A stretch of 34,084 nucleotides of DNA, from positions 1 to 34,084 of the forward strand of contig JAIQFL010000144.1 of NCBI GenBank assembly GCA_020073365.1, written 5' to 3'. Origin of the DNA: Terriglobia bacterium (GTDB taxonomy: Bacteria > Acidobacteriota > Terriglobia > Bryobacterales > Bryobacteraceae). Shown here piece by piece: positions 9,221 through 17,394 of the stretch. The notes beneath the pieces are model-generated. The model made no database searches. It was not told where the DNA came from and saw only the letters and a program-made list of their open reading frames with translations. The first letter of the stretch is position 1; every line of letters starts with the position of its first letter. Position numbers and translations under genes: made by a program.

Positions 9221-11215
9221 TTACTGTTTTCTTCCCACGGATGTGGCCGGAACGGCCGGGGCCGCGCCTGCGGGAGCCACCGCCGGGATCAGATCGGGCG
9301 GCCGGCCGACGGTGCCGCTCTTGGCGTCGTCGATGTTCACGTCGTAGTCTTTCAGAACCGTGCCCAGCACGTTCTCCAGATTGGTTCGCGCGTGAATGTA
9401 CTGGTTGCGCGAATCCACCTCGGACAGTTCGCGACCGGTGGTGTCGCGCTGCGAGATCACCACGTCGAGAATGGTCGTAGTGCCCAGCTCATACTTGCGG
9501 CGGGTGCCGGCCAGCACCTGTTCCTGCAGTTTGCGCGCCTCCACGGCGGTTTCGTATGCGGCGCGCGCCTGCGCCAGGGAGGTACGGGCGTTGATCACGT
9601 TCTGCTTGATGCTGTTGTGCAGTTGGTGGTCCTGGATCTGCTGTTGGCGGTAGTTCAACTGGTCGGTGATGTAGTCCGCCTGGGCGGATCGATTTTTCAG
9701 GGTGACAGTGAGACTGATGCCCGCGCTATAGTTCGGGAAGTTGCGTCCGAACAACTGTCCGAGGACGGTGCCATAACCGCCCAGGAAGTATGGGTTCACG
9801 TCCGCGGCAGTGCGGGTGAAGGAGGAAGTGACACCGTTCACGGTCACTGGGACCGGAATCTGGTTCACCTGGCCGGCAAGGCCCGTGTTGGAAGTGGCCG
9901 CAAAGGCCGTGAGCTGCGGCAGCATTGCGTCTCTCACGCCCAGCGTGGTGACGCGCGTATTCTCCAACCCGATCTGGCTCTGTTCCACGTCGGGACGGTT
10001 GGCCAGGGCTTCCGTGAACAGGTCCTGAATCGGCCGTACCGTCTCCTGCGCCGGAACGTCGAAATGGTCCGTGGGGATGACGTGCGCCTCCACGATCGCC
10101 AGGTTGTCGAGACCGCTGCGGGTGATATAGGCCTTCAGGATGGTCTCCTGGTTCAGCACCTGCGATTGCGCCGTGGTCACATCCTGCTGGCTGGCCTTCA
10201 TTTCGGCTTCGGCCTGGATGATGTCGATGGGAGCGATGGCGCCCAGATCGGCCTTGCGCTTGTTGTCGTTGTACTGCCGCGTGTTCAAGTCGAGCGTCAA
10301 CTGCTTGACCTTCAGGGACTCGACATCCGAGACCAGGTCCCAATAGAGATTCACCACGCCCACCACGGTGGCCATCACCTGGTTCTTGAAAGTGAGGTCG
10401 GAAATGCGCAGGCTGTTCTTGGCGACGCGAATATAGCGGTTGTTGACGGATTTCCGGAACCCCTGCAGCAGATTCTGCTGGACGGAAAGCGAGAGGGAGG
10501 CCTGGGAAAAGGGGGAGAAGTCATTGAACGGCGAGTTCTGCGTAAAGTGCAGGGTGTTGCTCATGCTCAGCGTCACGCTGGTGCCGGTCATGGTGCCTTG
10601 CTGGATGCCATAGTTGGACGATCCATATTGCGAAAACACGCCGTTGATGCCGCTGATGTTGGTGGCCGTCTGTATCTGCGTCGAGTGGATGAATTGTCCG
10701 CCGATGAAGAAGACCGGATCCAGGTTGGGGACCGCGGTGCCCTGTAACTGCACCTGCAACCCGCTGAGGACGCCGCCCTGGCCGCTGCCGCCGCTCGAGC
10801 CGCCCAAGCCGCCGGATCCCGTTGAGGCGCCGCCCAGAACACCCAGGGTAGCCGACGACGGACCGCTCGAAATGGTGTTCGAGACATTACGCAGCAGGGC
10901 GCCGGCGCTGACGCGTTTCAGGTTGGCTTCCGACAGCTTCGGGTTGTAGCGCGCGTACTCCATATCGAGATTGTTCTCCAGCGCCAGCGCGATGGCATCG
11001 CGCAGCGACAGATAGATGTTCCCCGCGAGCATCAACTTGTCGATCCGAGGCGAGTCTTCGAAGCTCACCTTCGAAATGGGATGGGGCGTGTAGTTATTGG
11101 TCAGCCATGAGAAGACACCGTGATCACGGCCGGTACTCTCCGGCGTTTGGGCGAAGCCCGGGAGGGCAATCATACAGCACAACAGGATGGCGACAACTGA
11201 TTTGGCGAAAGACAT
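9221..11215 (-). CDS. TolC-family outer-membrane efflux protein
   Basis: About 664 aa. The ATG at 11215 was chosen because it begins a signal peptide (MSFAKSVVAILLCCMIALPG...AQ); upstream in-frame residues do not look like a leader. The protein has two outer-membrane-efflux repeats rich in Ala/Gln/Asn coiled-coil helices, e.g. LSLRDAIALALENNLDMEYA after the signal and ELGTTTILDVVISQRDT in the second repeat. A Gly/Ser-rich linker (about residues 130-150) interrupts the first repeat. TolC-like trimers form the outer-membrane exit duct of tripartite efflux pumps or type I secretion. No adaptor or inner-membrane pump gene is adjacent; the ADOP permease two genes away could be a partner, but only speculatively. 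Confidence 0.9.
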   Translation of the reverse strand: MSFAKSVVAILLCCMIALPGFAQTPESTGRDHGVFSWLTNNYTPHPISKVSFEDSPRIDKLMLAGNIYLSLRDAIALALENNLDMEYARYNPKLSEANLKRVSAGALLRNVSNTISSGPSSATLGVLGGASTGSGGLGGSSGGSGQGGVLSGLQVQLQGTAVPNLDPVFFIGGQFIHSTQIQTATNISGINGVFSQYGSSNYGIQQGTMTGTSVTLSMSNTLHFTQNSPFNDFSPFSQASLSLSVQQNLLQGFRKSVNNRYIRVAKNSLRISDLTFKNQVMATVVGVVNLYWDLVSDVESLKVKQLTLDLNTRQYNDNKRKADLGAIAPIDIIQAEAEMKASQQDVTTAQSQVLNQETILKAYITRSGLDNLAIVEAHVIPTDHFDVPAQETVRPIQDLFTEALANRPDVEQSQIGLENTRVTTLGVRDAMLPQLTAFAATSNTGLAGQVNQIPVPVTVNGVTSSFTRTAADVNPYFLGGYGTVLGQLFGRNFPNYSAGISLTVTLKNRSAQADYITDQLNYRQQQIQDHQLHNSIKQNVINARTSLAQARAAYETAVEARKLQEQVLAGTRRKYELGTTTILDVVISQRDTTGRELSEVDSRNQYIHARTNLENVLGTVLKDYDVNIDDAKSGTVGRPPDLIPAVAPAGAAPAVPATSVGRKQ

Positions 11216-11332
11216 AGTCCGTGAATACCTCAAAGGTCTATTATGGCTGCAAACGGGTAGCCATGGTACGAGCCGGCCGAAACGCTTCTTTTCGAGATAC
11301 GTACAATCCGGAGCCGGAGTTCGGAAATTGTT

Positions 11333-11349
11333 CGGAATGTCCGATTCCG
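11333..11349. promoter_or_regulatory. Dyad CGGAAT-N5-ATTCCG
   Basis: A perfect 6-bp inverted repeat with a 5-nt spacer, in the 211-nt gap between the divergent TolC-like and NACHT genes. It has the size of an operator half-site pair. A related CGGAAATTGTTCGG sequence lies just upstream. Function is not shown. Confidence 0.25.
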
Positions 11350-11426
11350 GGACGGGAAAGGGCACCATCTATCTATGACGGGGGAAAGGGCCGGAAATTA
11401 ACTGGTAATCTTGGTTCTGAGCCAGC

Positions 11427-14276
11427 TTGGAGCATAAAAAACAGATACCGGTTGCGTTTGTGTCCTCGACTTCGGAGGATCTGAAACCGTACCGGCAAGC
11501 GGCCAGGGACGCGGCGGTCTCGGCGGATTTCCATCCCGAGATGATGGAGGACTTTCTCGCCAGCGAGCAGCACCCGCCGTTGGCCGAGTGTATGGAACAG
11601 GTTGCCAAGGCGCACGTGCTGGTGGTAATCGTGGCGCATCGCTACGGCTGGGTGCCGGACGCGGCCGATCCGAAGAGCATCACCTGGCTGGAGTGCCTTG
11701 AGGCGCATCGGCTGGGCAAAGAGGTGCTGGCGTTTCTCGTGGACAAGAACTGCGAGTGGCCGCTGCAACTGAAGGAGTCGTACCGGGCGACCGAGGCTCT
11801 GGAAACAGGCACGTTCACGCCGCAACTCGCAGAGGAAGTGCAACGCAACATTGCCAAGTTGGAGGAGTTCAAGCGCTGGTTGAACGGCCGAGGGATTCGC
11901 CCCACTTTCTCAAATCCGGACGAATTGGGCCGAAAGGTGGAATCCGCGCTTCGCAACATCCGCCCGCAGTTCCCTGGATTCGGAACCGCTCCGGCGGCCA
12001 AGGGCCACGATAATCCGGCCGCCTATCTCGAATACCTGCGCGAGCAGACAGCGTGGATCGACATCCGCGGTTTGCAGGTCGGCGCCGGGAAGGCTTACCG
12101 ATTTCCCATCAAGGACCTGTATATCCCGCTCACCATCCCAGGTGCCGAGCCAGAAACTGACAGACTGACGATGCGAAGGCCGGTAGATCTGGAGGAGGCC
12201 CTCACTCGCCGGCGGCTTGTCATCGTGGGAGACCCGGGCGCAGGCAAGACCACCTTCCTCCGCCACGTCGCCTATCTGTGGACCAGCGCGCTGCTGGATG
12301 CGAAAGCTGATACGCTGCTCTTCCCTATCTTCATTCGTATCTCGGAACTGGTGGAGCACATTCTGCACTGCCGGGAGCAGTCGCACCGGCCGTCGGCACC
12401 GGACTCCCCCGCCTGGCTGATCGATTTCCTGAACACGCGCAGTGACGAGTTGAACTGGGGCCTGCGCGCTGACTTCTTCCGTGAAAAGCTGGTGAGCGGT
12501 TCCAGTATTCTGCTCCTGGACGGACTGGATGAAGCGCCAGGGAAGATCGAGCGGGACTCCGTCGCACGCCTGTTCGAGAATGCTACAGGCGCCTGGCGCA
12601 CCTGCCGTTTTGTGGTCACCACGCGTCCCCTTTCCTTCACGGGCCTCGCGGGCTTTGAGACCGTTCAGATCGAACCGCTGGAGCCGTCGGACATCGAGAA
12701 GTTTCTGGAGCACTGGTGCCGTGGGCTCTTCCCGGAGAGCGCTGCCTCGGCGAACCGGCACCTTGAGGAATTGAAAGAAGCGTTGCGCGAGCGGGTGGAG
12801 ATTCGGCGCATGGCGCGCAACCCAGTGATGTTGACGGCGCTGGCAGTAGTGCACTGGAACGAACGGCGTCTACCGGAGCAACGTGCGGACCTATACGAGT
12901 CGATCCTGATGTGGCTGGCTCGGGCGAGAGAGAAACTCGCAAGAGCGTCGGCCGAACGCTGTTTGACACTTCTGCAACAACTCGCGCTGGCGATGCAGGA
13001 TCACCCTAAAGGCCGCCAGGTGCAAGTGGAGAAAGGTTGGGCGGCGGATGTGCTCGCACCACAGTTCTCCGACCGCGCGGTAGCTCTGACATTCTTGGAG
13101 CAGGAGGAGGTGGATAGCGGAATCATCGTGAGCCGGGGCAGCGAAGTACGCTTCTGGCACCTGACGTTTCAGGAGTACCTTGCGGCGCGCGCCATCGCCG
13201 GGCTAGCCGATATCGCCCAACACAAGCTCCTGATGGACCAGGACAAGATCTACCAACCGGAATGGCGAGAGGTGGCGCTTCTGTTGGCCGGCGTACTCAT
13301 ACGGCAAGGGAAGGCGAAGGTAGACGGGCTGTTTGCCGCAGCCTTGAAGGGGCTTGGCCCTAATTTGAATCTCGTTAAGCAGGCCCACTGTGTTGGCCTC
13401 CTGGGGGCGATGGTTCGTGACCTCCGGCCTTCGGACTATCGGCCCGGTGACTCGCGCTTTGGCGACGTCCTCGAAGCGGTATTGGGGATCTTCGATGCCA
13501 AGAAGGCAGCGACTATGGGTTTCGAGATTCGTCTGGACGCAGCCGAAGCTCTCGGACAGGCCGGAGATCCCCGTTTGAACGAAGACAACTGGGTGACGAT
13601 CGAAGCCGGCGAGTTCTGGATGGGTGCGCAGAGAGAAGACGCGTCGCAGCCGAACTACGACCCCGAGGCGAACGGCGAAGGGCCGGTGCATCTCGTGAGT
13701 CTCGGTGCCTACGAGATCGGACGGTATCCGGTCACCGTGTCCGAGTATAAGAGGTTCATCGACGCCGATGGATATGCCGATCCGCAGTGGTGGTTTGCTG
13801 GCGCTCCTAGAGATAACACAGAGCCTCAGGGATGGGAGGAACAGGTGCTGCACCCAAACCGCCCGGTTGTCGGGGTCACTCGCTACGAGGCCTTGGCGTA
13901 TTGTGCGTGGGCCGCGGTGCGGCTGCCTACGGAGGAAGAATGGGAGCGGGCCGCGCGAGGGAGAGGGGGAAGAAGGTACCCCTGGGGAAATGAGGATCCC
14001 GATCCCTTGCGCGCAAACTTCGAAAGAAGGGTAGGGCATGTAACGCCGGTAGGGCTGTATGTTGCTGGAGCTACTCCGGAAGGGATTCACGATTTGGCCG
14101 GGAACATGTGGGAATGGGTGGAAGATCTGCATCCAGAAAGGCAATCGCGGGTGGTGCGGGGCGGATCCCAAGACAGAAGTGCGCGGTGGCTTCGGGCGTC
14201 CTTCCCGCCCAGGTATCGCCCTGACTACGACGGTCCCAACGTCGGCTTTCGCTGCGCCCGCGACATAGTCCCTTGA
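11427..14276 (+). CDS. DUF4062-NACHT-FGE-like STAND NTPase
   Basis: A 949-residue three-part protein. Residues 5-115 are a DUF4062 domain (PVAFVSSTSEDLKPYRQAAR; VLVVIVAHRYG; SITWLECLEAHR). Residues 250-520 are a NACHT NTPase: Walker A GDPGAGKT (268-275), Walker B ILLLDGLDEAP (361-371), sensor VVTTRP. Residues 520-715 are helical, and 722-946 are a formylglycine-generating-enzyme-like domain (WVTIEAGEFWMG; YPVTVSEYKRFI; RLPTEEEWERAARG; GNMWEWVED; RVVRGGS; GFRC). The start is TTG: TGA stands in frame at 11418-11420 and no ATG fits. NACHT STAND proteins act as oligomerising sensors in phage defence and programmed cell death. Here the FGE-like part would be the sensor and DUF4062 the effector or adaptor, by inference. 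It stands alone without partner genes. Confidence 0.88.
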   Translation: MEHKKQIPVAFVSSTSEDLKPYRQAARDAAVSADFHPEMMEDFLASEQHPPLAECMEQVAKAHVLVVIVAHRYGWVPDAADPKSITWLECLEAHRLGKEVLAFLVDKNCEWPLQLKESYRATEALETGTFTPQLAEEVQRNIAKLEEFKRWLNGRGIRPTFSNPDELGRKVESALRNIRPQFPGFGTAPAAKGHDNPAAYLEYLREQTAWIDIRGLQVGAGKAYRFPIKDLYIPLTIPGAEPETDRLTMRRPVDLEEALTRRRLVIVGDPGAGKTTFLRHVAYLWTSALLDAKADTLLFPIFIRISELVEHILHCREQSHRPSAPDSPAWLIDFLNTRSDELNWGLRADFFREKLVSGSSILLLDGLDEAPGKIERDSVARLFENATGAWRTCRFVVTTRPLSFTGLAGFETVQIEPLEPSDIEKFLEHWCRGLFPESAASANRHLEELKEALRERVEIRRMARNPVMLTALAVVHWNERRLPEQRADLYESILMWLARAREKLARASAERCLTLLQQLALAMQDHPKGRQVQVEKGWAADVLAPQFSDRAVALTFLEQEEVDSGIIVSRGSEVRFWHLTFQEYLAARAIAGLADIAQHKLLMDQDKIYQPEWREVALLLAGVLIRQGKAKVDGLFAAALKGLGPNLNLVKQAHCVGLLGAMVRDLRPSDYRPGDSRFGDVLEAVLGIFDAKKAATMGFEIRLDAAEALGQAGDPRLNEDNWVTIEAGEFWMGAQREDASQPNYDPEANGEGPVHLVSLGAYEIGRYPVTVSEYKRFIDADGYADPQWWFAGAPRDNTEPQGWEEQVLHPNRPVVGVTRYEALAYCAWAAVRLPTEEEWERAARGRGGRRYPWGNEDPDPLRANFERRVGHVTPVGLYVAGATPEGIHDLAGNMWEWVEDLHPERQSRVVRGGSQDRSARWLRASFPPRYRPDYDGPNVGFRCARDIVP

Positions 14277-14287
14277 CCACGCATTGC

Positions 14288-14293
14288 TACAAT
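14288..14293 (+). promoter_or_regulatory. Candidate -10 box (TACAAT) of the PfkB gene
   Basis: TACAAT ends 10 nt before the ATG at 14304. There is no Shine-Dalgarno in the ten intervening bases, so a leaderless or nearly leaderless transcript is likely. Confidence 0.45.
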
Positions 14294-14303
14294 CAACTCT
14301 TAC

Positions 14304-15224
14304 ATGTCCCTAATCGTAGTAGGCTCCGTCGCATATGATGGCGTTACAACGCCGCATGGCAAGATTGACCGCATGCTGGGGGGCGCGGCCACGTACATCG
14401 CCCTTGCGGCCAGCTATTTCACGCCGGTGAAGATCGTCGCGGTGGTAGGAGACGATTTCGCGCAGGAAGACGTCGATCTCCTGAAGTCGCGCCACATCGA
14501 TCTCGATGGGATGGAACGCGTCGCCGGCGGCAAGACCTTCTTCTGGGCGGGCGTTTATTCGGCCGACATGAACGAACGCACCACCCTGCGCACCGACCTC
14601 AACGTCTTCGCGGGCTTCAATCCCAGGCTGCCGGAATCGTACCGGTCGGCGCCCTACCTGCTGCTGGGGAACATCCAGCCGGCGCTGCAGAAGAGCGTCC
14701 GCGCGCAGATGAATAGCGTGAAGCTCGCGGGCGGCGACACCATGAATTACTGGATCAACGATTTTCGCGCGCAGTTGCTGGAGACCATCCGGGAGTGGGA
14801 TTTCCTGCTGATCAACGATAGTGAAGCACGCCTGCTTTCGGGCGAGCACAACCTGCGGCGCGCGGCGGCTAAGATCCTGGGGATGGGGCCGCACACACTG
14901 GTGATCAAGCGGGGCGAGTTCGGCGCGGTGCTGTTCCGCAGGGACGGCCACTTCATAGCGCCGGGGTATCTGCTGGAAGACGTCTTCGACCCGACCGGGG
15001 CGGGCGACTGCTTCGCAGGCGGGTTCATCGGGTACCTGGCGGGCCGCGGCGTGGAGGTGTTGAACGGTGAGATCAATATTGCGGAATTGCGGAAGGCGGT
15101 AATCTACGGGTCGGTGATGGGCAGCTTCTGTTGTGAGAAGTTCGGCGTGGACCGGTTTCGGACGCTGACGCGCGAAGAGATGGAAGCGCGGTATCGGGAG
15201 TTCCAGAACTGCACGGCATTTTGA
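14304..15224 (+). CDS. PfkB-family carbohydrate kinase
   Basis: 306 aa, the usual length of a ribokinase/PfkB-family sugar or nucleoside kinase. The N-terminal strand (SLIVVGSVAYDGV) is followed by the Gly-rich substrate loop GGAATYIALAASYF. The C-terminal signature DPTGAGDCFAGGFIGYLAG (about residues 232-250) holds the catalytic Asp and anion hole. The enzyme would transfer phosphate from ATP to a hydroxymethyl group of a sugar, nucleoside or related compound in the cytoplasm. The substrate cannot be told from sequence; adenosine-kinase-like or ribokinase-like function are both possible. It starts 28 nt after the NACHT gene but has its own likely -10 box. A large palindromic element follows it. 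Confidence 0.9.
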   Translation: MSLIVVGSVAYDGVTTPHGKIDRMLGGAATYIALAASYFTPVKIVAVVGDDFAQEDVDLLKSRHIDLDGMERVAGGKTFFWAGVYSADMNERTTLRTDLNVFAGFNPRLPESYRSAPYLLLGNIQPALQKSVRAQMNSVKLAGGDTMNYWINDFRAQLLETIREWDFLLINDSEARLLSGEHNLRRAAAKILGMGPHTLVIKRGEFGAVLFRRDGHFIAPGYLLEDVFDPTGAGDCFAGGFIGYLAGRGVEVLNGEINIAELRKAVIYGSVMGSFCCEKFGVDRFRTLTREEMEARYREFQNCTAF

Positions 15225-15228
15225 CACT

Positions 15229-15336
15229 GTGGAGCGGGCCTTTGGCCTGACATGCCGCCACTCTTGGTGGCATTCGCCCGGGTGCCAGGCATGCCTGCAA
15301 TAATGCAGGCATGGCAGGCCGGAAGGCCCGCTCCAC
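15229..15336. repeat. Compound REP-like inverted repeat
   Basis: Outer arms 15229-15242 and 15323-15336 (GTGGAGCGGGCCTT and its complement) are perfect. Inside is a 10-bp hairpin, CATGCCTGCA at 15290-15299 with TGCAGGCATG at 15304-15313 (4-nt loop), and a smaller GCCGCCA/TGGTGGC stem. It separates the kinase and glycosyltransferase genes and could end or process the upstream transcript. Confidence 0.85.
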
Positions 15337-15359
15337 GGTGGTGGGACAAGCAGTCCAGA

Positions 15360-17069
15360 ATGGCTACTAAGCGAACCAAGGACACGCGGGCCTGGGTAGC
15401 TGTGCCCCTTGCCCTCGCCCTGCTGAGCGCGGCGGCCGTCTGGTTCTTCTATTCCCACGGCTGGCTGCTCTACTATGGCGATTCCGAAGCGCACCTCAAC
15501 ATCGCGCGGCGGATCCTCGACTCCCAAACCCCCGGCTATGGCCAGCTCGGCACCTACTGGCTGCCGCTGCCCCACGTGCTGATGCTGCCCTTCGTCCGTG
15601 TGGACGCGTGGTGGCACAGCGGAATCGCGGCTTCATTCTCGGCCGCCCTGTGCTTCGTCATCGGCGGGACGTTCCTGTTTGCGGCGGCGAGGCGCATCTT
15701 CCAATCCACGGCGGCGGCGGTGGCGGCAACCGGGCTCGCGGCGCTCAATCCCAACCTGCTGTATCTGCAATCCACCGCCATGACGGAAGCGGTGTTCTTC
15801 GCGGCTCTCATGGCGCTACTGTATTTCAGCGTGCGGTTCCGCGAGACGCAGCGGTGGGCATCGGTCGCGGGCGCCGGGGTCGCCACCTGTGCCGCGACCC
15901 TCACGCGCTACGAAGGCTGGTTTCTCATCCCGTTCGCCGCGGGCTGGTTCCTGTACGCGGCCCGGCAGCGGCGCTTCCGGGTGGCGTTGCTCTTCTGTGC
16001 GCTGGCGTCCGCCGGTCCGCTTTACTGGATGGCCCACGGGTGGTATATGACGGGCGACCTGCTGGACTGGTACAACAGTCCCTATTCGGCGCGCGCCATC
16101 CAGGGGGACGCGCCCTGCCCGGGCAGGGGCGATTGGCATATGGCCTGGTATTACTACCACAACGCCGTCCAACTCTGCGCGGGGACGGTGCTCGCGTGGA
16201 TGGGCTTGGTGGGCGGGTTGGTGGTGCTTGTGAAAACCCTCCTTGTGGGGCGGACCAGGGGATCTGTGAAGGAATCAGGCGCGCAGGCGGAACCGCCTGC
16301 GCCACCACAGCTAGTCCTGCGCTTTCAGAGGTGGGGCAGGCGGTTCCGCCTGCCTCGCCCGCTTGCGGGCGATATTCTCACAGCTTCCAGGGGGCCCGCC
16401 CCACCAAGACTGTGGCCCTTCCTACTCCTCTCCATCCCCGCCGCGTTCGTCATCTGGAGCATGCACTCCGGGGTGGTGCCGATCTTTATGCCGCACCTCT
16501 GGCCGCACTCCTACTACAACACCCGCTACGGGCTGGCGGCGCTGCCGCTCGTGGCGCTGGCCGCGGCGGCGCTGGTGACGGCCTTGCCGCAGCGGATGCG
16601 TCCCAGCGCGGCAGTGCTGATCGTGGGCGCGAGCATCATCCCGTGGCTCGCGCATCCGCAGCCCGAAAGCTGGATCACCTGGGCGGAGTCTCGCGCCAAT
16701 TCGAACGGCCGCCGCGCCTGGATGCACCAGGCGGCCGATTACCTCGCTCCCCGCTATGTGCGCGGTTCCGGTATCATCTCATCGCAGGGCGACGATTTCT
16801 TCGGGATCTACCGCGTGATGGGGATCCCGTTGCGCGAGACGTTCAGCATCAACAACGGCCTGCTCTGGAATGCGACGGTCCAACGGCCCGACCTTTACCT
16901 GCGGCAGGAATGGGCGGTGGTGAAGCGCGGCGACCCTGTGGAGGTCGCCGTCCAGCGCGCGCGCCGGTACGGCATCATCCGGTACCAGTTGGAATTGACC
17001 ATTATCGAGAAAGACGAGCCGGTGATCGAGATCTACCGGCGCATAGGAGGCATTCATGGTGGCTCATGA
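15360..17069 (+). CDS. GT-C-type integral membrane glycosyltransferase
   Basis: 569 aa with about ten hydrophobic helices. The first periplasmic loop contains YYGDSEAHLNIARRILDS, the place where GT-C enzymes (GT39/GT83-like, PMT/ArnT relatives) carry the acidic residue needed for catalysis. Such proteins move a sugar from a polyprenyl-phosphate donor onto lipid or protein on the outer face of the inner membrane; the acceptor here is unknown. The ATG at 15360 was chosen because the preceding bases are the palindromic element. Residues about 295-351 are Arg/Pro/Gly-rich and are encoded by an inserted palindromic repeat between two helices. The stop overlaps the YbjQ start by 14 nt, indicating an operon with ybjQ and the dapF homologue. 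Confidence 0.8.
   Translation: MATKRTKDTRAWVAVPLALALLSAAAVWFFYSHGWLLYYGDSEAHLNIARRILDSQTPGYGQLGTYWLPLPHVLMLPFVRVDAWWHSGIAASFSAALCFVIGGTFLFAAARRIFQSTAAAVAATGLAALNPNLLYLQSTAMTEAVFFAALMALLYFSVRFRETQRWASVAGAGVATCAATLTRYEGWFLIPFAAGWFLYAARQRRFRVALLFCALASAGPLYWMAHGWYMTGDLLDWYNSPYSARAIQGDAPCPGRGDWHMAWYYYHNAVQLCAGTVLAWMGLVGGLVVLVKTLLVGRTRGSVKESGAQAEPPAPPQLVLRFQRWGRRFRLPRPLAGDILTASRGPAPPRLWPFLLLSIPAAFVIWSMHSGVVPIFMPHLWPHSYYNTRYGLAALPLVALAAAALVTALPQRMRPSAAVLIVGASIIPWLAHPQPESWITWAESRANSNGRRAWMHQAADYLAPRYVRGSGIISSQGDDFFGIYRVMGIPLRETFSINNGLLWNATVQRPDLYLRQEWAVVKRGDPVEVAVQRARRYGIIRYQLELTIIEKDEPVIEIYRRIGGIHGGS
16243..16411 (+). repeat. REP-like composite inserted in frame in the glycosyltransferase
   Basis: Two 18-nt palindromes that are reverse complements of each other lie at 16283-16300 (GCAGGCGGAACCGCCTGC) and 16336-16353. 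The segment is bounded by near-complementary ends, CTTGTGGGGCGG at about 16243 and CCGCCCCACCAAG at 16399-16411. It stays open in the glycosyltransferase frame and adds roughly 55 residues to a loop. Confidence 0.8.
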
Positions 17070-17394
17070 AAACGTTACGACCGCGTTCGACCTGCCCGGC
17101 GTGCGGGTGAAGCGGAACCTCGGCGTGGTCCGGGGAATTGTGGTGCGCTCGCGCTCCATTGTGGGAACCATCGGGGCGGGACTGCAGACCATTGTGGGCG
17201 GAAACATTTCGCTGTTCAGCAAGCTCTGCGAGCAGACGCGGAACGACGCATTCGACCTCATGCTGCAGCACGCCAACGATCTGGGGGCCAACGCAGTGAT
17301 CGGGGCGCGGTACGACGCGACTGAGATCATGAACGGCGTCACCGAAGTGCTGGCTTACGGCACGGCGGTGGTGGTGGAGCCGGACGGCCAGTGA
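17056..17394 (+). CDS. YbjQ family (DUF74) protein
   Basis: 112 aa, matching the small YbjQ/heavy-metal-binding-domain family in length and pattern: VVRSRSIVGTIGAGLQTIVGG, then NDAFDLMLQHANDLGANAVIG, then YDATEI...EVLAYGTAVVVE. Family members form pentameric rings; their role is not settled. The ATG at 17056 has AGGAGG five bases upstream, one of the strongest ribosome sites in the window. The gene overlaps the glycosyltransferase by 14 nt and the dapF homologue by 4 nt (GTGA), so the three are probably one transcript with coupled translation. Confidence 0.9.
   Translation: MVAHENVTTAFDLPGVRVKRNLGVVRGIVVRSRSIVGTIGAGLQTIVGGNISLFSKLCEQTRNDAFDLMLQHANDLGANAVIGARYDATEIMNGVTEVLAYGTAVVVEPDGQ

Noticed and set aside
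9212..10747. A 511-codon plus-strand frame opposite the TolC-like gene
   Set aside because: Antisense of a gene with signal peptide and clear efflux-protein repeats.
14273..14293. TTGACC...TACAAT as a full promoter for the PfkB gene
   Set aside because: The spacer is only 9 nt, too short for a sigma-70 promoter; only the -10 was kept.
15608..17110. A 500-codon plus-strand frame overlapping the glycosyltransferase
   Set aside because: Arg/Gly/Ala-rich shadow; the other frame encodes regular membrane helices and the GT-C motif.
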